Assembly (NCBI RefSeq): GCF_014779715.1
Contig: NZ_JACXYU010000013.1
Coordinates: forward strand, 84,986 to 148,985
DNA from: Streptomyces chumphonensis
GTDB taxonomy: Bacteria; Actinomycetota; Actinomycetes; Streptomycetales; Streptomycetaceae
Length of the DNA stretch: 64,000 nt
Direction of reading: 5' to 3'
In this document: positions 24,762 to 33,038 of the stretch, piece by piece
Layout: each line of letters opens with the position of its first letter
Position numbering within the stretch: position 1 is the first letter of the stretch
The notes under the pieces: model-generated
What the model was told of the DNA's origin: nothing
Databases searched by the model: none
The model's input: only the letters and a program-made list of their open reading frames with translations
Translations under genes and position numbers: made by a program

Positions 24762-25113
24762 GCTAGCACGTGAGGCTGTCCATTGCGAATTTGCATGGAC
24801 GGCACATGTTTTGCTAGCTCAAACTCTTTCAACCTGCGGCGAAGCCTGCAAAAATTACCTTCGGTGACCGTTCGCGGGCTTCGCGTGCGAACACGGACCG
24901 TCGATCCAACCGCTGATCGATCACCGGGTGTTGAAGATCACAAAGTCAGTCCTGTACCCCGTGTCGCATGTCACAGAGGCGGAGGCATAGGATGCACCCA
25001 CTCGGGCTTGTGAACTGCCTCACAATTGCACGATCTCTGCAACCCCTCGGGGCGGAGAACGGGCCCGCAGCGGACCCCAGCTAGTCATCGGCGACTGGAA
25101 GGAGCGAGGTGCG
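24762..25113 (+). promoter_or_regulatory. nuoA leader / nuo operon control region
   Basis: Gene-free region upstream of nuoA, visibly AT-richer than coding DNA (for example near 24800-24870). It contains GTCCATTGCGAATTTG (24778-24793) inside a stretch with GTCCAT/ATGGAC arms (24778-24800), a TAGGAT -10 box (24988-24993), the Rex-type operator and a GGAAGGAGCGAGG ribosome binding site. The region 24558-24761 before it holds the VOC promoter and nothing else recognisable. Confidence 0.75.
25008..25025 (+). promoter_or_regulatory. Rex-type redox operator (ROP) before nuoA
   Basis: TTGTGAACTGCCTCACAA, identical to the site at 22644-22661 and again 14-15 nt after a TAGGAT box. Rex control of nuo promoters is known or proposed in Streptomyces; the protein itself is not encoded here. 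Confidence 0.7.
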
Positions 25114-25473
25114 GTGAACGCCTACGTGCCCATCCTCGTGCTCGGAGCCCTAGGCGCGGCCTTCGCGGTGTTCTCCGTGGTGATGGCCTCGATCATCGGA
25201 CCCAAGCGCTACAACCGCGCCAAGCTGGAGGCGTACGAGTGCGGCATCGAGCCCACTCCCATGCCGGCCACCGGCGGGCGCTTCCCGGTGAAGTACTACA
25301 TCACCGCGATGCTCTTCATCGTCTTCGACGTCGAGATCGTCTTCCTCTACCCCTGGGCCGTCCACTTCGACGCCCTCGGGATGTTCGGCCTCGTCCAGAT
25401 GCTGATCTTCGTCGGCCTCATCGGCGTCGCCTACGCCTACGACTGGCGCCGGGGAGGTCTGGAGTGGGACTGA
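25114..25473 (+). CDS. nuoA: NADH-quinone oxidoreductase subunit A
   Basis: 119-residue membrane subunit with three helices (VPILVLGALGAAFAVFSVVMASIIG, YYITAMLFIVFDVEIVFLYPWAV, MFGLVQMLIFVGLIGVAYAY). The loop LEAYECGIEPTP, with the conserved Cys near the quinone site, and FDVEIVFLYP are intact. GTG 25114 has GAGG close upstream. First gene of the nuo operon; nuoB follows 44 bp later. Confidence 0.96.
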   Translation: MNAYVPILVLGALGAAFAVFSVVMASIIGPKRYNRAKLEAYECGIEPTPMPATGGRFPVKYYITAMLFIVFDVEIVFLYPWAVHFDALGMFGLVQMLIFVGLIGVAYAYDWRRGGLEWD

Positions 25474-25517
25474 CCAGCACACATCTCGGGCCGGCGGACA
25501 ACGGATAGGGGATCGGT

Positions 25518-26072
25518 ATGGGAATCGAGGAGAAGCTGCCGAGCGGCTTCCTGCTCAGCACCGTCGAGAAGGCAGCGGGGCTCGCCCGCAAGTCCTCGGT
25601 GTTTCCGGCGACGTTCGGGCTCGCCTGCTGCGCGTTCGAGATGATGACGGCCGGCGCCGGCCGGTACGACCTGGCGCGCTTCGGCATGGAGGTCTTCCGC
25701 GCCTCGCCGCGCCAGGCCGACCTCATGATCGTCGCAGGCCGGGTGAGTCAGAAGATGGCGCCCGTCCTGCGGCACGTCTACGACCAGATGCCGAACCCCA
25801 AGTGGGTCATCTCGATGGGCGTGTGCGCCTCTTCGGGCGGGATGTTCAACAACTACGCCATCGTGCAGGGCGTCGACCACATCGTGCCGGTCGACATCTA
25901 CCTGCCCGGCTGCCCGCCGCGCCCCGAGATGCTGATGGACGCCATCCTCAAGCTGCACGAGAAGATCCGGGACGAGAAGCTCGGCGTCAACCGCGAGCAG
26001 GCGGCCCGTGAGGCGGAGGAAGCGGCCCTGAAGGCGCTCCCGACGATCGAGATGAAGGGTCTCCTGCGGTGA
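25518..26072 (+). CDS. nuoB: NADH-quinone oxidoreductase subunit B
   Basis: 184-residue subunit that binds the terminal N2 4Fe-4S cluster next to the quinone site. Ligands are the tandem C37-C38 (GLACCAFEM), C103 (GVCASSGG) and C132 (LPGCPPRPE). The C-terminal helix (REQAAREAEEAALKAL) is an actinobacterial-type extension. Start preceded by GGGGATCGGT. Overlaps nuoC by 4 bp (GTGA). Confidence 0.96.
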   Translation: MGIEEKLPSGFLLSTVEKAAGLARKSSVFPATFGLACCAFEMMTAGAGRYDLARFGMEVFRASPRQADLMIVAGRVSQKMAPVLRHVYDQMPNPKWVISMGVCASSGGMFNNYAIVQGVDHIVPVDIYLPGCPPRPEMLMDAILKLHEKIRDEKLGVNREQAAREAEEAALKALPTIEMKGLLR

Positions 26073-26803
26073 CCGACGACCAGCACCCCGAGGACGCCGG
26101 GGCCAACGGCGCCTCCGTACCCGCCGCCCGCACCGACGCCGGTGACGTCATCGGCGTCCGGCGCGGCATGTTCGGGCCCAGCGCCGGGGGCGACACCTCC
26201 GGCTACGGCGGCCTGGTGCGCACCGTGCGGCTGCCCGGCGCGGCCACCCGCCCCTACGGCTCCTACTTCGACGAGATCGCCGACGAGCTCGAGGGCGCCC
26301 TGGACGAGCAGGGCCTCGTGCCGTCGAACGTCATCACCAAGACCGTCGTCGACCGGGACGAACTGACCTTCCACATCGAGCGCGAGTACCTCAGGGAGGT
26401 CTGCCGCATCCTGCGCGACGACCCGGCGCTGCGCTTCGAGCAGTGCAGCGGCGTCAGCGGGGTGCACTACCCCGGCGACCAGGGCCGCGAGCTGCACGCC
26501 GTCTACCACCTGCGCTCGCTCACCCACGCCAGCCGGGTCGTGCGGCTGGAGGTCGGCGTGCCGGACGGCGACCCCCACGTGCCGTCGGTGGTGGAGATCT
26601 ACCCGACGAACGACTGGCACGAGCGCGAGACCTACGACTTCTTCGGCATCGTCTTCGACGGCCATCCCGCGCTGACGCGGATCATGATGCCGGACGACTG
26701 GCAGGGCCACCCGCAGCGCAAGGACTACCCCCTCGGTGGCATTCCCGTCGAGTACAAGGGCGCCCAGATCCCGGCGCCCGACCAGCGGAGGTCGTACAGC
26801 TGA
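26069..26803 (+). CDS. nuoC: NADH-quinone oxidoreductase subunit C
   Basis: 244 residues. A variable N-terminal extension (1-50) precedes the 30-kDa subunit domain with FEQCSGVSGVHYPGDQG, SVVEIYPTNDWHERETYDFFGIVFDGHPALTRIMMPDDWQGHPQRKDYPLGGIPVEYKGAQIP. It forms part of the peripheral arm with NuoD. It is a separate protein, not fused to NuoD as in E. coli. The stop overlaps an ATG (TGATG) that once started the operon copy of nuoD; the same TGATG occurs at the copy upstream of solo nuoD. Confidence 0.95.
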   Translation: MTDDQHPEDAGANGASVPAARTDAGDVIGVRRGMFGPSAGGDTSGYGGLVRTVRLPGAATRPYGSYFDEIADELEGALDEQGLVPSNVITKTVVDRDELTFHIEREYLREVCRILRDDPALRFEQCSGVSGVHYPGDQGRELHAVYHLRSLTHASRVVRLEVGVPDGDPHVPSVVEIYPTNDWHERETYDFFGIVFDGHPALTRIMMPDDWQGHPQRKDYPLGGIPVEYKGAQIPAPDQRRSYS

Positions 26804-26850
26804 TGAGCAACATTCCGCAGGCCACTGAGATGGGAGGTGTCGACCGGTGA
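26803..26850 (+). pseudogene. In-frame deletion scar of nuoD (15 codons)
   Basis: ATG 26803 to TGA 26850 encodes MSNIPQATEMGGVDR. The start overlaps the nuoC stop and the end overlaps the nuoE GTG, exactly as a full nuoD would. The C-terminal GGVDR-stop matches the end of intact NuoD, and MS plus a Ser/Thr/Pro/Gln-rich stretch resembles NuoD N-termini. GGGAGGTG within it is the ribosome binding site for nuoE. I interpret it as native nuoD after loss of about 430 internal codons, with frame and translational coupling preserved. An alternative is an unrelated leader peptide, which the matching terminus makes unlikely. Confidence 0.75.
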
Positions 26851-27737
26851 GCGACGTCAGCCTGGGCATGCCGCAGTTGCCCGCCCCGGACTACCCCGCC
26901 GACGTGCGCGCCCGGCTCGCCGGCGACGCCGAGGAGATCGTCGGACGGTATCCGGACAGCCGCAGCGCGCTGCTGCCGCTGCTGCACCTGGTGCAGTCCG
27001 AAGAGGGCCACGTGACCCCGACGGGGATGCGGTTCTGCGCCGAGACGCTCGACCTGACCACCGCCGAGGTCACCGCCGTCGCGACGTTCTACTCCATGTA
27101 CCGGCGCAGGCCGGGCGGGGAGTACCAGGTCGGGGTGTGCACCAACACCCTGTGCGCGGTCCTCGGCGGTGACGCCATCTTCGCCGCCCTCCAGGACCAC
27201 CTGGGCGTCGGCAACGGGGAGACGACGGAGGACGGCGCCGTCACGCTCGAACACATCGAGTGCAACGCCGCCTGCGACTTCGCGCCGGTGCTGATGGTGA
27301 ACTGGGAGTTCTTCGACAACCAGACCGTCGAGTCCGCCAAGCGGCTCGTCGACGAGCTGCGGGCCGGGGCCGAGGTGCGGCCGACGCGCGGTGCGCCGCT
27401 GTGCACCTTCAAGCAGACCTCCCGCATCCTGGCCGGCTTCCCCGACGAGCGCCCCGGCGCCACGGAGGCCACCGGCGGCGCGGGCCCCGCCTCGCTGGCC
27501 GGGCTCCGGCTGGCGAAGGGCGAGGCGCCCGCGGGCCGCGTCGTCGGACCGCGCGCCGAGCCGGCGCCGCCGAGGAGCGCCGCCGGTCCCGGCGGCACCC
27601 ACCCCAGCTCGCACGACGCGCCCGAGCGCACCGCCGCCTCCGACCCGGCCCACCCCACCGGCCCCGTCCCGGGCCGGCCGGACCCGGCGGGCGCACCCGA
27701 CGACCGGCGTGACGACCAGCGCGAGGAGGGGCGATGA
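26847..27737 (+). CDS. nuoE: NADH-quinone oxidoreductase subunit E
   Basis: 296 residues, longer than the roughly 160-250 usual for the 24-kDa subunit. The thioredoxin-fold domain carries the N1a 2Fe-2S ligands C98 and C103 (GVCTNTLC) and C139 and C143 (ECNAACD). Residues from about 200 onward are a Pro/Gly/Ala/Arg-rich low-complexity tail, presumably disordered. GTG 26847 overlaps the nuoD scar stop and uses GGGAGGTG inside the scar. Overlaps nuoF by 4 bp. Confidence 0.95.
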   Translation: MSDVSLGMPQLPAPDYPADVRARLAGDAEEIVGRYPDSRSALLPLLHLVQSEEGHVTPTGMRFCAETLDLTTAEVTAVATFYSMYRRRPGGEYQVGVCTNTLCAVLGGDAIFAALQDHLGVGNGETTEDGAVTLEHIECNAACDFAPVLMVNWEFFDNQTVESAKRLVDELRAGAEVRPTRGAPLCTFKQTSRILAGFPDERPGATEATGGAGPASLAGLRLAKGEAPAGRVVGPRAEPAPPRSAAGPGGTHPSSHDAPERTAASDPAHPTGPVPGRPDPAGAPDDRRDDQREEGR

Positions 27738-29098
27738 CGACCACGGAATCCGCCGAGAAGCTGCTCTCGCCCGTCCTGTCCGCCTTCTGGGACGAACCGG
27801 AGTCCTGGACGCTGGAGACCTACCGGCGCCACGACGGCTACGAGGGCCTGCGCAAGGCCCTGGCCATGGACCCGGACGAGCTGATCGCCTACGTCAAGGA
27901 CGCGGGGCTGCGCGGCCGCGGCGGCGCGGGCTTCCCCACCGGCATGAAGTGGCAGTTCATCCCGCAGGGCGACGACAAGCCGCACTACCTCGTCGTCAAC
28001 GCGGACGAGTCGGAGCCGGGCACCTGCAAGGACATCCCGCTGCTCTTCGCCAACCCGCACTCCCTCATCGAGGGCATCGTGATCGCCTGCCACGCGATCC
28101 GCTCCCACCACGCGTTCATCTACCTGCGCGGCGAAGTGGTGCCCGTCCTGCGGCGGTTGCACCACGCCGTCGCGGAGGCGTACGCCGCCGGATACCTCGG
28201 CAAGGACGCGCTCGGGCCCGGCAAGGACCTCGAACTCACCGTGCACGCGGGCGCCGGCGCCTACATCTGCGGTGAGGAGACGGCGCTGCTGGACTCCCTG
28301 GAGGGACGCCGGGGCCAGCCCCGGCTGCGACCGCCCTTCCCGGCCGTCGCCGGCCTGTACGCCTGCCCCACCGTGGTGAACAACGTCGAGTCCATCGCCT
28401 CGGTTCCCGCGATCCTCGCCAAGGGCAAGGAGTGGTTCCGCTCGATGGGCAGTGAGAAGTCCCCGGGCTTCACGCTGTACTCCCTCTCCGGCCACGTCGC
28501 GAACCCCGGCCAGTACGAGGCGCCGCTGGGCGTCACCCTGCGCCAGCTGCTCGACCTGAGCGGCGGCATGCGGCCGGGGCACCGGCTGAAGTTCTGGACG
28601 CCGGGCGGTTCCTCGACGCCGCTGCTGACCGACGAGCACCTGGACGTGCCGCTCGACTACGAGGGCGTCGGCGCGGCCGGCTCCATGCTCGGCACCAAGG
28701 CGCTCCAGTGCTTCGACGAGACGACGTGCGTCGTGCGCGCCGTCACGCGCTGGACGGAGTTCTACGCGCACGAGTCGTGCGGCAAGTGCACGCCCTGCCG
28801 CGAGGGCACGTACTGGCTGGTCCAGCTGATGCGCGACATCGAGGCGGGCAAGGCCGACATGGCCGACCTCGACAAGATCGCGGACATCGCCGACAACATC
28901 AACGGCAAGTCCTTCTGCGCCCTCGGTGACGGCGCGGCCAGCCCGATCTTCTCCTCCCTGCAGTTCTTCCGCGAGGAGTACGAGCAGCACATCACCGGCC
29001 GCGGCTGCCCCTTCGACCCCGCCCGGTCCACGGTGTGGGCCGACGGCGCGGGCGCCGACGGCGACGACGACAACGCACACCTGGAGGTGAACGCGTGA
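27734..29098 (+). CDS. nuoF: NADH-quinone oxidoreductase subunit F
   Basis: 454-residue NADH- and FMN-binding subunit that takes hydride from NADH. NADH loop GRGGAGFPTG (61-70), FMN region GAGAYICGEETALL (about 173-186) and N3 4Fe-4S ligands C349, C352, C355 (SCGKCTPC) and C395 are all present. A short acidic C-terminal tail follows. ATG overlaps the nuoE stop and its stop overlaps nuoG GTG, so translation is coupled along this part of the operon. Confidence 0.96.
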   Translation: MTTTESAEKLLSPVLSAFWDEPESWTLETYRRHDGYEGLRKALAMDPDELIAYVKDAGLRGRGGAGFPTGMKWQFIPQGDDKPHYLVVNADESEPGTCKDIPLLFANPHSLIEGIVIACHAIRSHHAFIYLRGEVVPVLRRLHHAVAEAYAAGYLGKDALGPGKDLELTVHAGAGAYICGEETALLDSLEGRRGQPRLRPPFPAVAGLYACPTVVNNVESIASVPAILAKGKEWFRSMGSEKSPGFTLYSLSGHVANPGQYEAPLGVTLRQLLDLSGGMRPGHRLKFWTPGGSSTPLLTDEHLDVPLDYEGVGAAGSMLGTKALQCFDETTCVVRAVTRWTEFYAHESCGKCTPCREGTYWLVQLMRDIEAGKADMADLDKIADIADNINGKSFCALGDGAASPIFSSLQFFREEYEQHITGRGCPFDPARSTVWADGAGADGDDDNAHLEVNA

Positions 29099-31608
29099 CC
29101 GTGACCACCGACGCCAAGACCTCCGGGGGCGGCGAGGCCGAGCGCCCGCCGGAGGAGATGGTGAGCCTGACGATCGACGGTACCGAGATCAGCGTGCCGA
29201 AGGGCACCCTGGTCATCCGGGCCGCCGAACTGCTGGGCATCGAGATCCCGCGCTTCTGCGACCACCCCCTGCTCGACCCGGCCGGCGCCTGCCGCCAGTG
29301 CATCGTCGAGGTGGAGGGCCAGCGCAAGCCGATGGCCTCGTGCACCATCACCTGCACCGACGGCATGGTCGTCGCCACGCAGCTGACCTCCCCCGTCGCG
29401 GAGAAGGCGCAGCGCGGGGTGATGGAGCTGCTGCTCATCAACCACCCGCTGGACTGCCCGGTCTGCGACAAGGGCGGTGAGTGCCCGCTACAGAACCAGG
29501 CGATGTCCACCGGCAGCGCCGAGAGCCGGTTCGAGGGCCGCAAGCGCACCTTCGAGAAGCCGGTGCCGATCTCCACGCAGGTGCTGCTGGACCGGGAGCG
29601 CTGCGTGCTGTGCGCCCGCTGCACCCGCTTCTCGAACCAGATCGCCGGCGACCCGATGATCGAGCTGCTGGAGCGCGGCGCCCTCCAGCAGGTCGGCACC
29701 GGCGAGGGCGACCCCTTCCAGTCGTACTTCTCCGGCAACACCATCCAGATCTGCCCGGTGGGCGCGCTGACGTCGGCCGCCTACCGGTTCCGCTCCCGCC
29801 CGTTCGACCTCATCTCCTCGCCCAGCGTGTGCGAGCACTGCGCGGGCGGCTGCGCGACGCGCACCGACCACCGGCGCGGCAAGGTCATGCGCCGCCTCGC
29901 GCAGGACGACCCGGAGGTCAACGAGGAGTGGATGTGCGACAAGGGCCGCTTCGCGTTCCGCTACGCCCAGCGCCCCGACCGCCTCACCCACCCGCTGGTG
30001 CGCAACGCCGAGACCGGTGAGCTGGAGCCGACGGACTGGCCCGCCGCGCTCCGGGCGGCGGCCGAGGGGCTCGCCGGGGCGCGCGGCCGGGCCGGGGTGC
30101 TGACCGGCGGCCGACTCACGGTCGAGGACGCCTACGCCTACGCCAAGTTCGCCCGCGTCGCCCTCGGCACGAACGACGTCGACTTCCGGGCCCGAGCCCA
30201 CAGCGCCGAGGAGGCCGAGTTCCTGGCCGCCCGGGTGGCCGGGCGCGGGGTGAGCCTGGAGGGCGCGGGCGTCACTTACCGGGGTCTGGAGGCCGCGCCC
30301 GCCGTGCTGCTGGTCGGGCTGGAGGCGGAGGAGGAGGCGCCCGGCGTCTTCCTGCGGCTGCGCAAGGCGCACCGCACGAAGGGCCAGCGCCTCTACGCCG
30401 TCGCCTCGCACGCGACGCGCGGCCTGACGAAGGCCGGCGGCACGCTGCTGCCCGCCGCTCCGGGCACCGAGACGGAGTGGCTGGACGCGCTGGCGGGCGG
30501 CGTCGGCCTGGACGAGACGGGGCAGCGCGCGGCCGAGGCGCTGCGCGCGGAGGGCGCCGTCATCCTCGTGGGCGAGCGGCTGGCGGCCGTGCCCGGCGCG
30601 CTGACCGCCGTCGTGCGGACCGCGACGGCGACGGGCGCCCGGCTGGCCTGGATTCCGCGCCGGGCGGGTGAGCGCGGCGCGGTCGAGGTCGGGGCGCTGC
30701 CGGGGCTGCTGCCCGGCGGCCGGCCGGCGACGGACCCGCGCGCCCGGGAGGAGACGGCCGCCGTGTGGGGCGTCGCCGACCTGCCCCGCGCCGTCGGCCG
30801 CGACACCGGGCAGATCGTGGAGGCCGCCGCCAACGGCGAGCTGGCCGCGCTGGTGGTCGGCGGCGTGGAGGTCACCGACCTGCCGGACCCGGCCCGCGCG
30901 GTCGAGGCGCTGGACGCGGTCGGGTTCCTGGTCAGCCTGGAGCAGCGGCCCAGCGACGTCACGGACCGGGCGGACGTCGTCCTGCCGGTCTCCGCCGTCG
31001 CGGAGAAGTCCGGGGCCTTCCTGAACTGGGAGGGCCGGACGCGTCCGTTCGAGGCCGCGATCAAGCCGGACCAGATGACGCGCCGCTTCGTCTTCCCCGA
31101 CGCCCGGGCGCTGACGATGCTGGCCGACGCCCTCGACGTCCACCTCGGCCTGCCCGACGTCCGCACCGCGCGCGCGGAGCTGGACCGGCTCGGCGCCTGG
31201 GAGGGCGACCGGGCCGCCGACCCCGCCGCGTCCGGCGGCCCGTTGCCCGCCGCGGCGGCCGGGGAGGCCGTGCTCGCCGGGCACCGCATGCTGCTCGACC
31301 AGGGCCGGATGCAGGAGGGCGACGAGGCGCTGGCCGGCACCCGGCACCCGGCGCCGGCCCGGCTCTCCGCCGCCACCGCGCGGGAGGCCGGGGTCGCCGA
31401 CGGCGACCTGCTCGCCGTCACCGGGCCGATCGGGACGGTGACGCTGCCGGTCGCCCTCACGCCGATGCCGGACCGGGTCGTGTGGCTCCCGCTCAACTCC
31501 ACCGGCGGCGGGATCGCCCGGGACACCGGGGCGCTGCCCGGTGAGCTGGTGCAGATCGCCGCGGCCGAGGGCGCCGCCCCCACCGAGGCACCGGAGGTGC
31601 AGTCGTGA
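29095..31608 (+). CDS. nuoG: NADH-quinone oxidoreductase subunit G
   Basis: 837-residue Fe-S subunit. From GTG 29095 (GGAGGTGAACGC upstream, overlapping the nuoF stop): 2Fe-2S N1b ligands C55, C66, C69, C83; His117-Cys121-Cys124-Cys130 for N5; C170, C173, C176, C220 for N4; and the off-path N7 site C246, C249, C253 and the Cys in EEWMCDKGR. A molybdopterin-oxidoreductase-like C-terminal half follows without a cofactor. The frame is open to 29035, but that part belongs to nuoF. Confidence 0.95.
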   Translation: MTVTTDAKTSGGGEAERPPEEMVSLTIDGTEISVPKGTLVIRAAELLGIEIPRFCDHPLLDPAGACRQCIVEVEGQRKPMASCTITCTDGMVVATQLTSPVAEKAQRGVMELLLINHPLDCPVCDKGGECPLQNQAMSTGSAESRFEGRKRTFEKPVPISTQVLLDRERCVLCARCTRFSNQIAGDPMIELLERGALQQVGTGEGDPFQSYFSGNTIQICPVGALTSAAYRFRSRPFDLISSPSVCEHCAGGCATRTDHRRGKVMRRLAQDDPEVNEEWMCDKGRFAFRYAQRPDRLTHPLVRNAETGELEPTDWPAALRAAAEGLAGARGRAGVLTGGRLTVEDAYAYAKFARVALGTNDVDFRARAHSAEEAEFLAARVAGRGVSLEGAGVTYRGLEAAPAVLLVGLEAEEEAPGVFLRLRKAHRTKGQRLYAVASHATRGLTKAGGTLLPAAPGTETEWLDALAGGVGLDETGQRAAEALRAEGAVILVGERLAAVPGALTAVVRTATATGARLAWIPRRAGERGAVEVGALPGLLPGGRPATDPRAREETAAVWGVADLPRAVGRDTGQIVEAAANGELAALVVGGVEVTDLPDPARAVEALDAVGFLVSLEQRPSDVTDRADVVLPVSAVAEKSGAFLNWEGRTRPFEAAIKPDQMTRRFVFPDARALTMLADALDVHLGLPDVRTARAELDRLGAWEGDRAADPAASGGPLPAAAAGEAVLAGHRMLLDQGRMQEGDEALAGTRHPAPARLSAATAREAGVADGDLLAVTGPIGTVTLPVALTPMPDRVVWLPLNSTGGGIARDTGALPGELVQIAAAEGAAPTEAPEVQS

Positions 31609-33038
31609 CCGCAGTCGTGGCCGCCGTCCTGCCGGAGCGGACGGGCGTGAGCAGCCCGTCCGTGCTGGCCGTCGAGGACCTGTCGATGTTCGGGCAGGAC
31701 CCGCTGTGGCTGATCGCGCTCAAGGCGGTGTTCTGCTTCGCGTTCCTCATGCTGACGGTGCTGATCTCCATCGTCATGGAGCGCAAGGTCATCGCCTGGA
31801 TGCAGCGGCGCATCGGTCCCAACCGGCACGGCCCGTGGGGCATGCTCCAGTCGCTCGCCGACGGCGTGAAGCTCATGCTGAAGGAGGACGTGATCGTCAA
31901 GGGGGCGGACAAGTTCGTCTACGTCCTCGCCCCCGTCCTCGCCACGATCCCCGCGTTCATGGCGTTCGCGGTGATCCCCTTCGGTCCGGCCGGGAACGAG
32001 GTGTCGATCTTCGGCACCCGGACGACGATGCAGCTCACCGACCTGCCCGTCGCCATCCTCTTCATCCTGGCCACCGCCTCCATCGCCGCCTACGGCACCG
32101 TGCTCGCGGGCTGGTCCTCGGGCTCGACGTACCCGCTGCTCGGCGGCGTGCGCGCCACGGCGCAGATCATCAGCTACGAGGTCGCGATGGGCCTCAGCTT
32201 CGCCGCCGTCTTCCTCTACTCCGGGTCGATGTCCACCTCGACGATCGTCGGGGCGCAGGCCGACACCTGGTTCGCGGTGCTGCTGCCGGTGTCGTTCGTC
32301 ATCTACGCCGTGTCCATGGTGGGCGAGGCGCACCGGCACCCGTTCGACATGCCGGAGTCCGAGGGCGACCTGGTGGCGGGCTTCAGCACCGAGTACTCGT
32401 CGATCAAGTTCGCGCTGTTCATGCTCTCCGAGTACATCCACATGGTCACCGTCTCGGCGCTGGCCGTCACCCTGTTCCTGGGCGGCTGGCGGGCCCCGGC
32501 GCCGATCTCCAGCGTGTGGGAGGGCGCCAACCACGGCTGGTGGCCGATGCTGTGGTTCTCCGTCAAGCTGCTGGCGCTGATGTTCTGCTTCGTCTGGCTG
32601 CGCGGCACCCTGCCCCGCGTCCGCTACGACCAGTTCATGAAGCTCGGCTGGAAGGTCCTCATCCCGGTCTCGCTCGTGTGGCTCATGCTCGTGGCCACCG
32701 TCCGGGCCCTGCGCAACGAGGGCTACGACTTCGGCGAGATCGTCCTGTGGGTCTCCGGCGGCATCATCGCGCTGCTGCTCGTGTCGTTCGTGGTGGACGT
32801 CTTCCGCGACCGGGGCGCCCGCGAGGCGGAGGCGGTGGCGGCCCGCGAGGCGGCCAAGCAGCGGTCCGATTTCGATCCCATGGCCGGCGGCTACCCGGTG
32901 CCGCCGCTGCCCGGCCAGTCCCTGCCACCCGTTCCGCGACGCCCCTCGCGCTGGGAGCGGGAGACCGCCTCCGTCGGAGCGGGCGCGCCGGAGGCGGGCG
33001 GGGCCGACAGCGAGAGCAAGGAGTCCGACGATGCCTAA
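31605..33038 (+). CDS. nuoH: NADH-quinone oxidoreductase subunit H
   Basis: 477 residues; about eight membrane helices form the quinone-entry channel. Conserved blocks: MERKVIAWMQRRIGPNRHGPWGMLQSLADGVKLMLKED, STYPLLGGVRATAQIISYEVAMGLS, HRHPFDMPESEGDLVAGFSTEYSSIKFALFMLSEYIHM and WLRGTLPRVRYDQFMKLGWKVLIPVSL. N-terminal (about 25) and C-terminal (about 70, charged, Pro/Ala-rich) extensions are typical of actinomycetes. GTG overlaps the nuoG stop; its end overlaps nuoI by 8 bp. Confidence 0.96.
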   Translation: MTAVVAAVLPERTGVSSPSVLAVEDLSMFGQDPLWLIALKAVFCFAFLMLTVLISIVMERKVIAWMQRRIGPNRHGPWGMLQSLADGVKLMLKEDVIVKGADKFVYVLAPVLATIPAFMAFAVIPFGPAGNEVSIFGTRTTMQLTDLPVAILFILATASIAAYGTVLAGWSSGSTYPLLGGVRATAQIISYEVAMGLSFAAVFLYSGSMSTSTIVGAQADTWFAVLLPVSFVIYAVSMVGEAHRHPFDMPESEGDLVAGFSTEYSSIKFALFMLSEYIHMVTVSALAVTLFLGGWRAPAPISSVWEGANHGWWPMLWFSVKLLALMFCFVWLRGTLPRVRYDQFMKLGWKVLIPVSLVWLMLVATVRALRNEGYDFGEIVLWVSGGIIALLLVSFVVDVFRDRGAREAEAVAAREAAKQRSDFDPMAGGYPVPPLPGQSLPPVPRRPSRWERETASVGAGAPEAGGADSESKESDDA

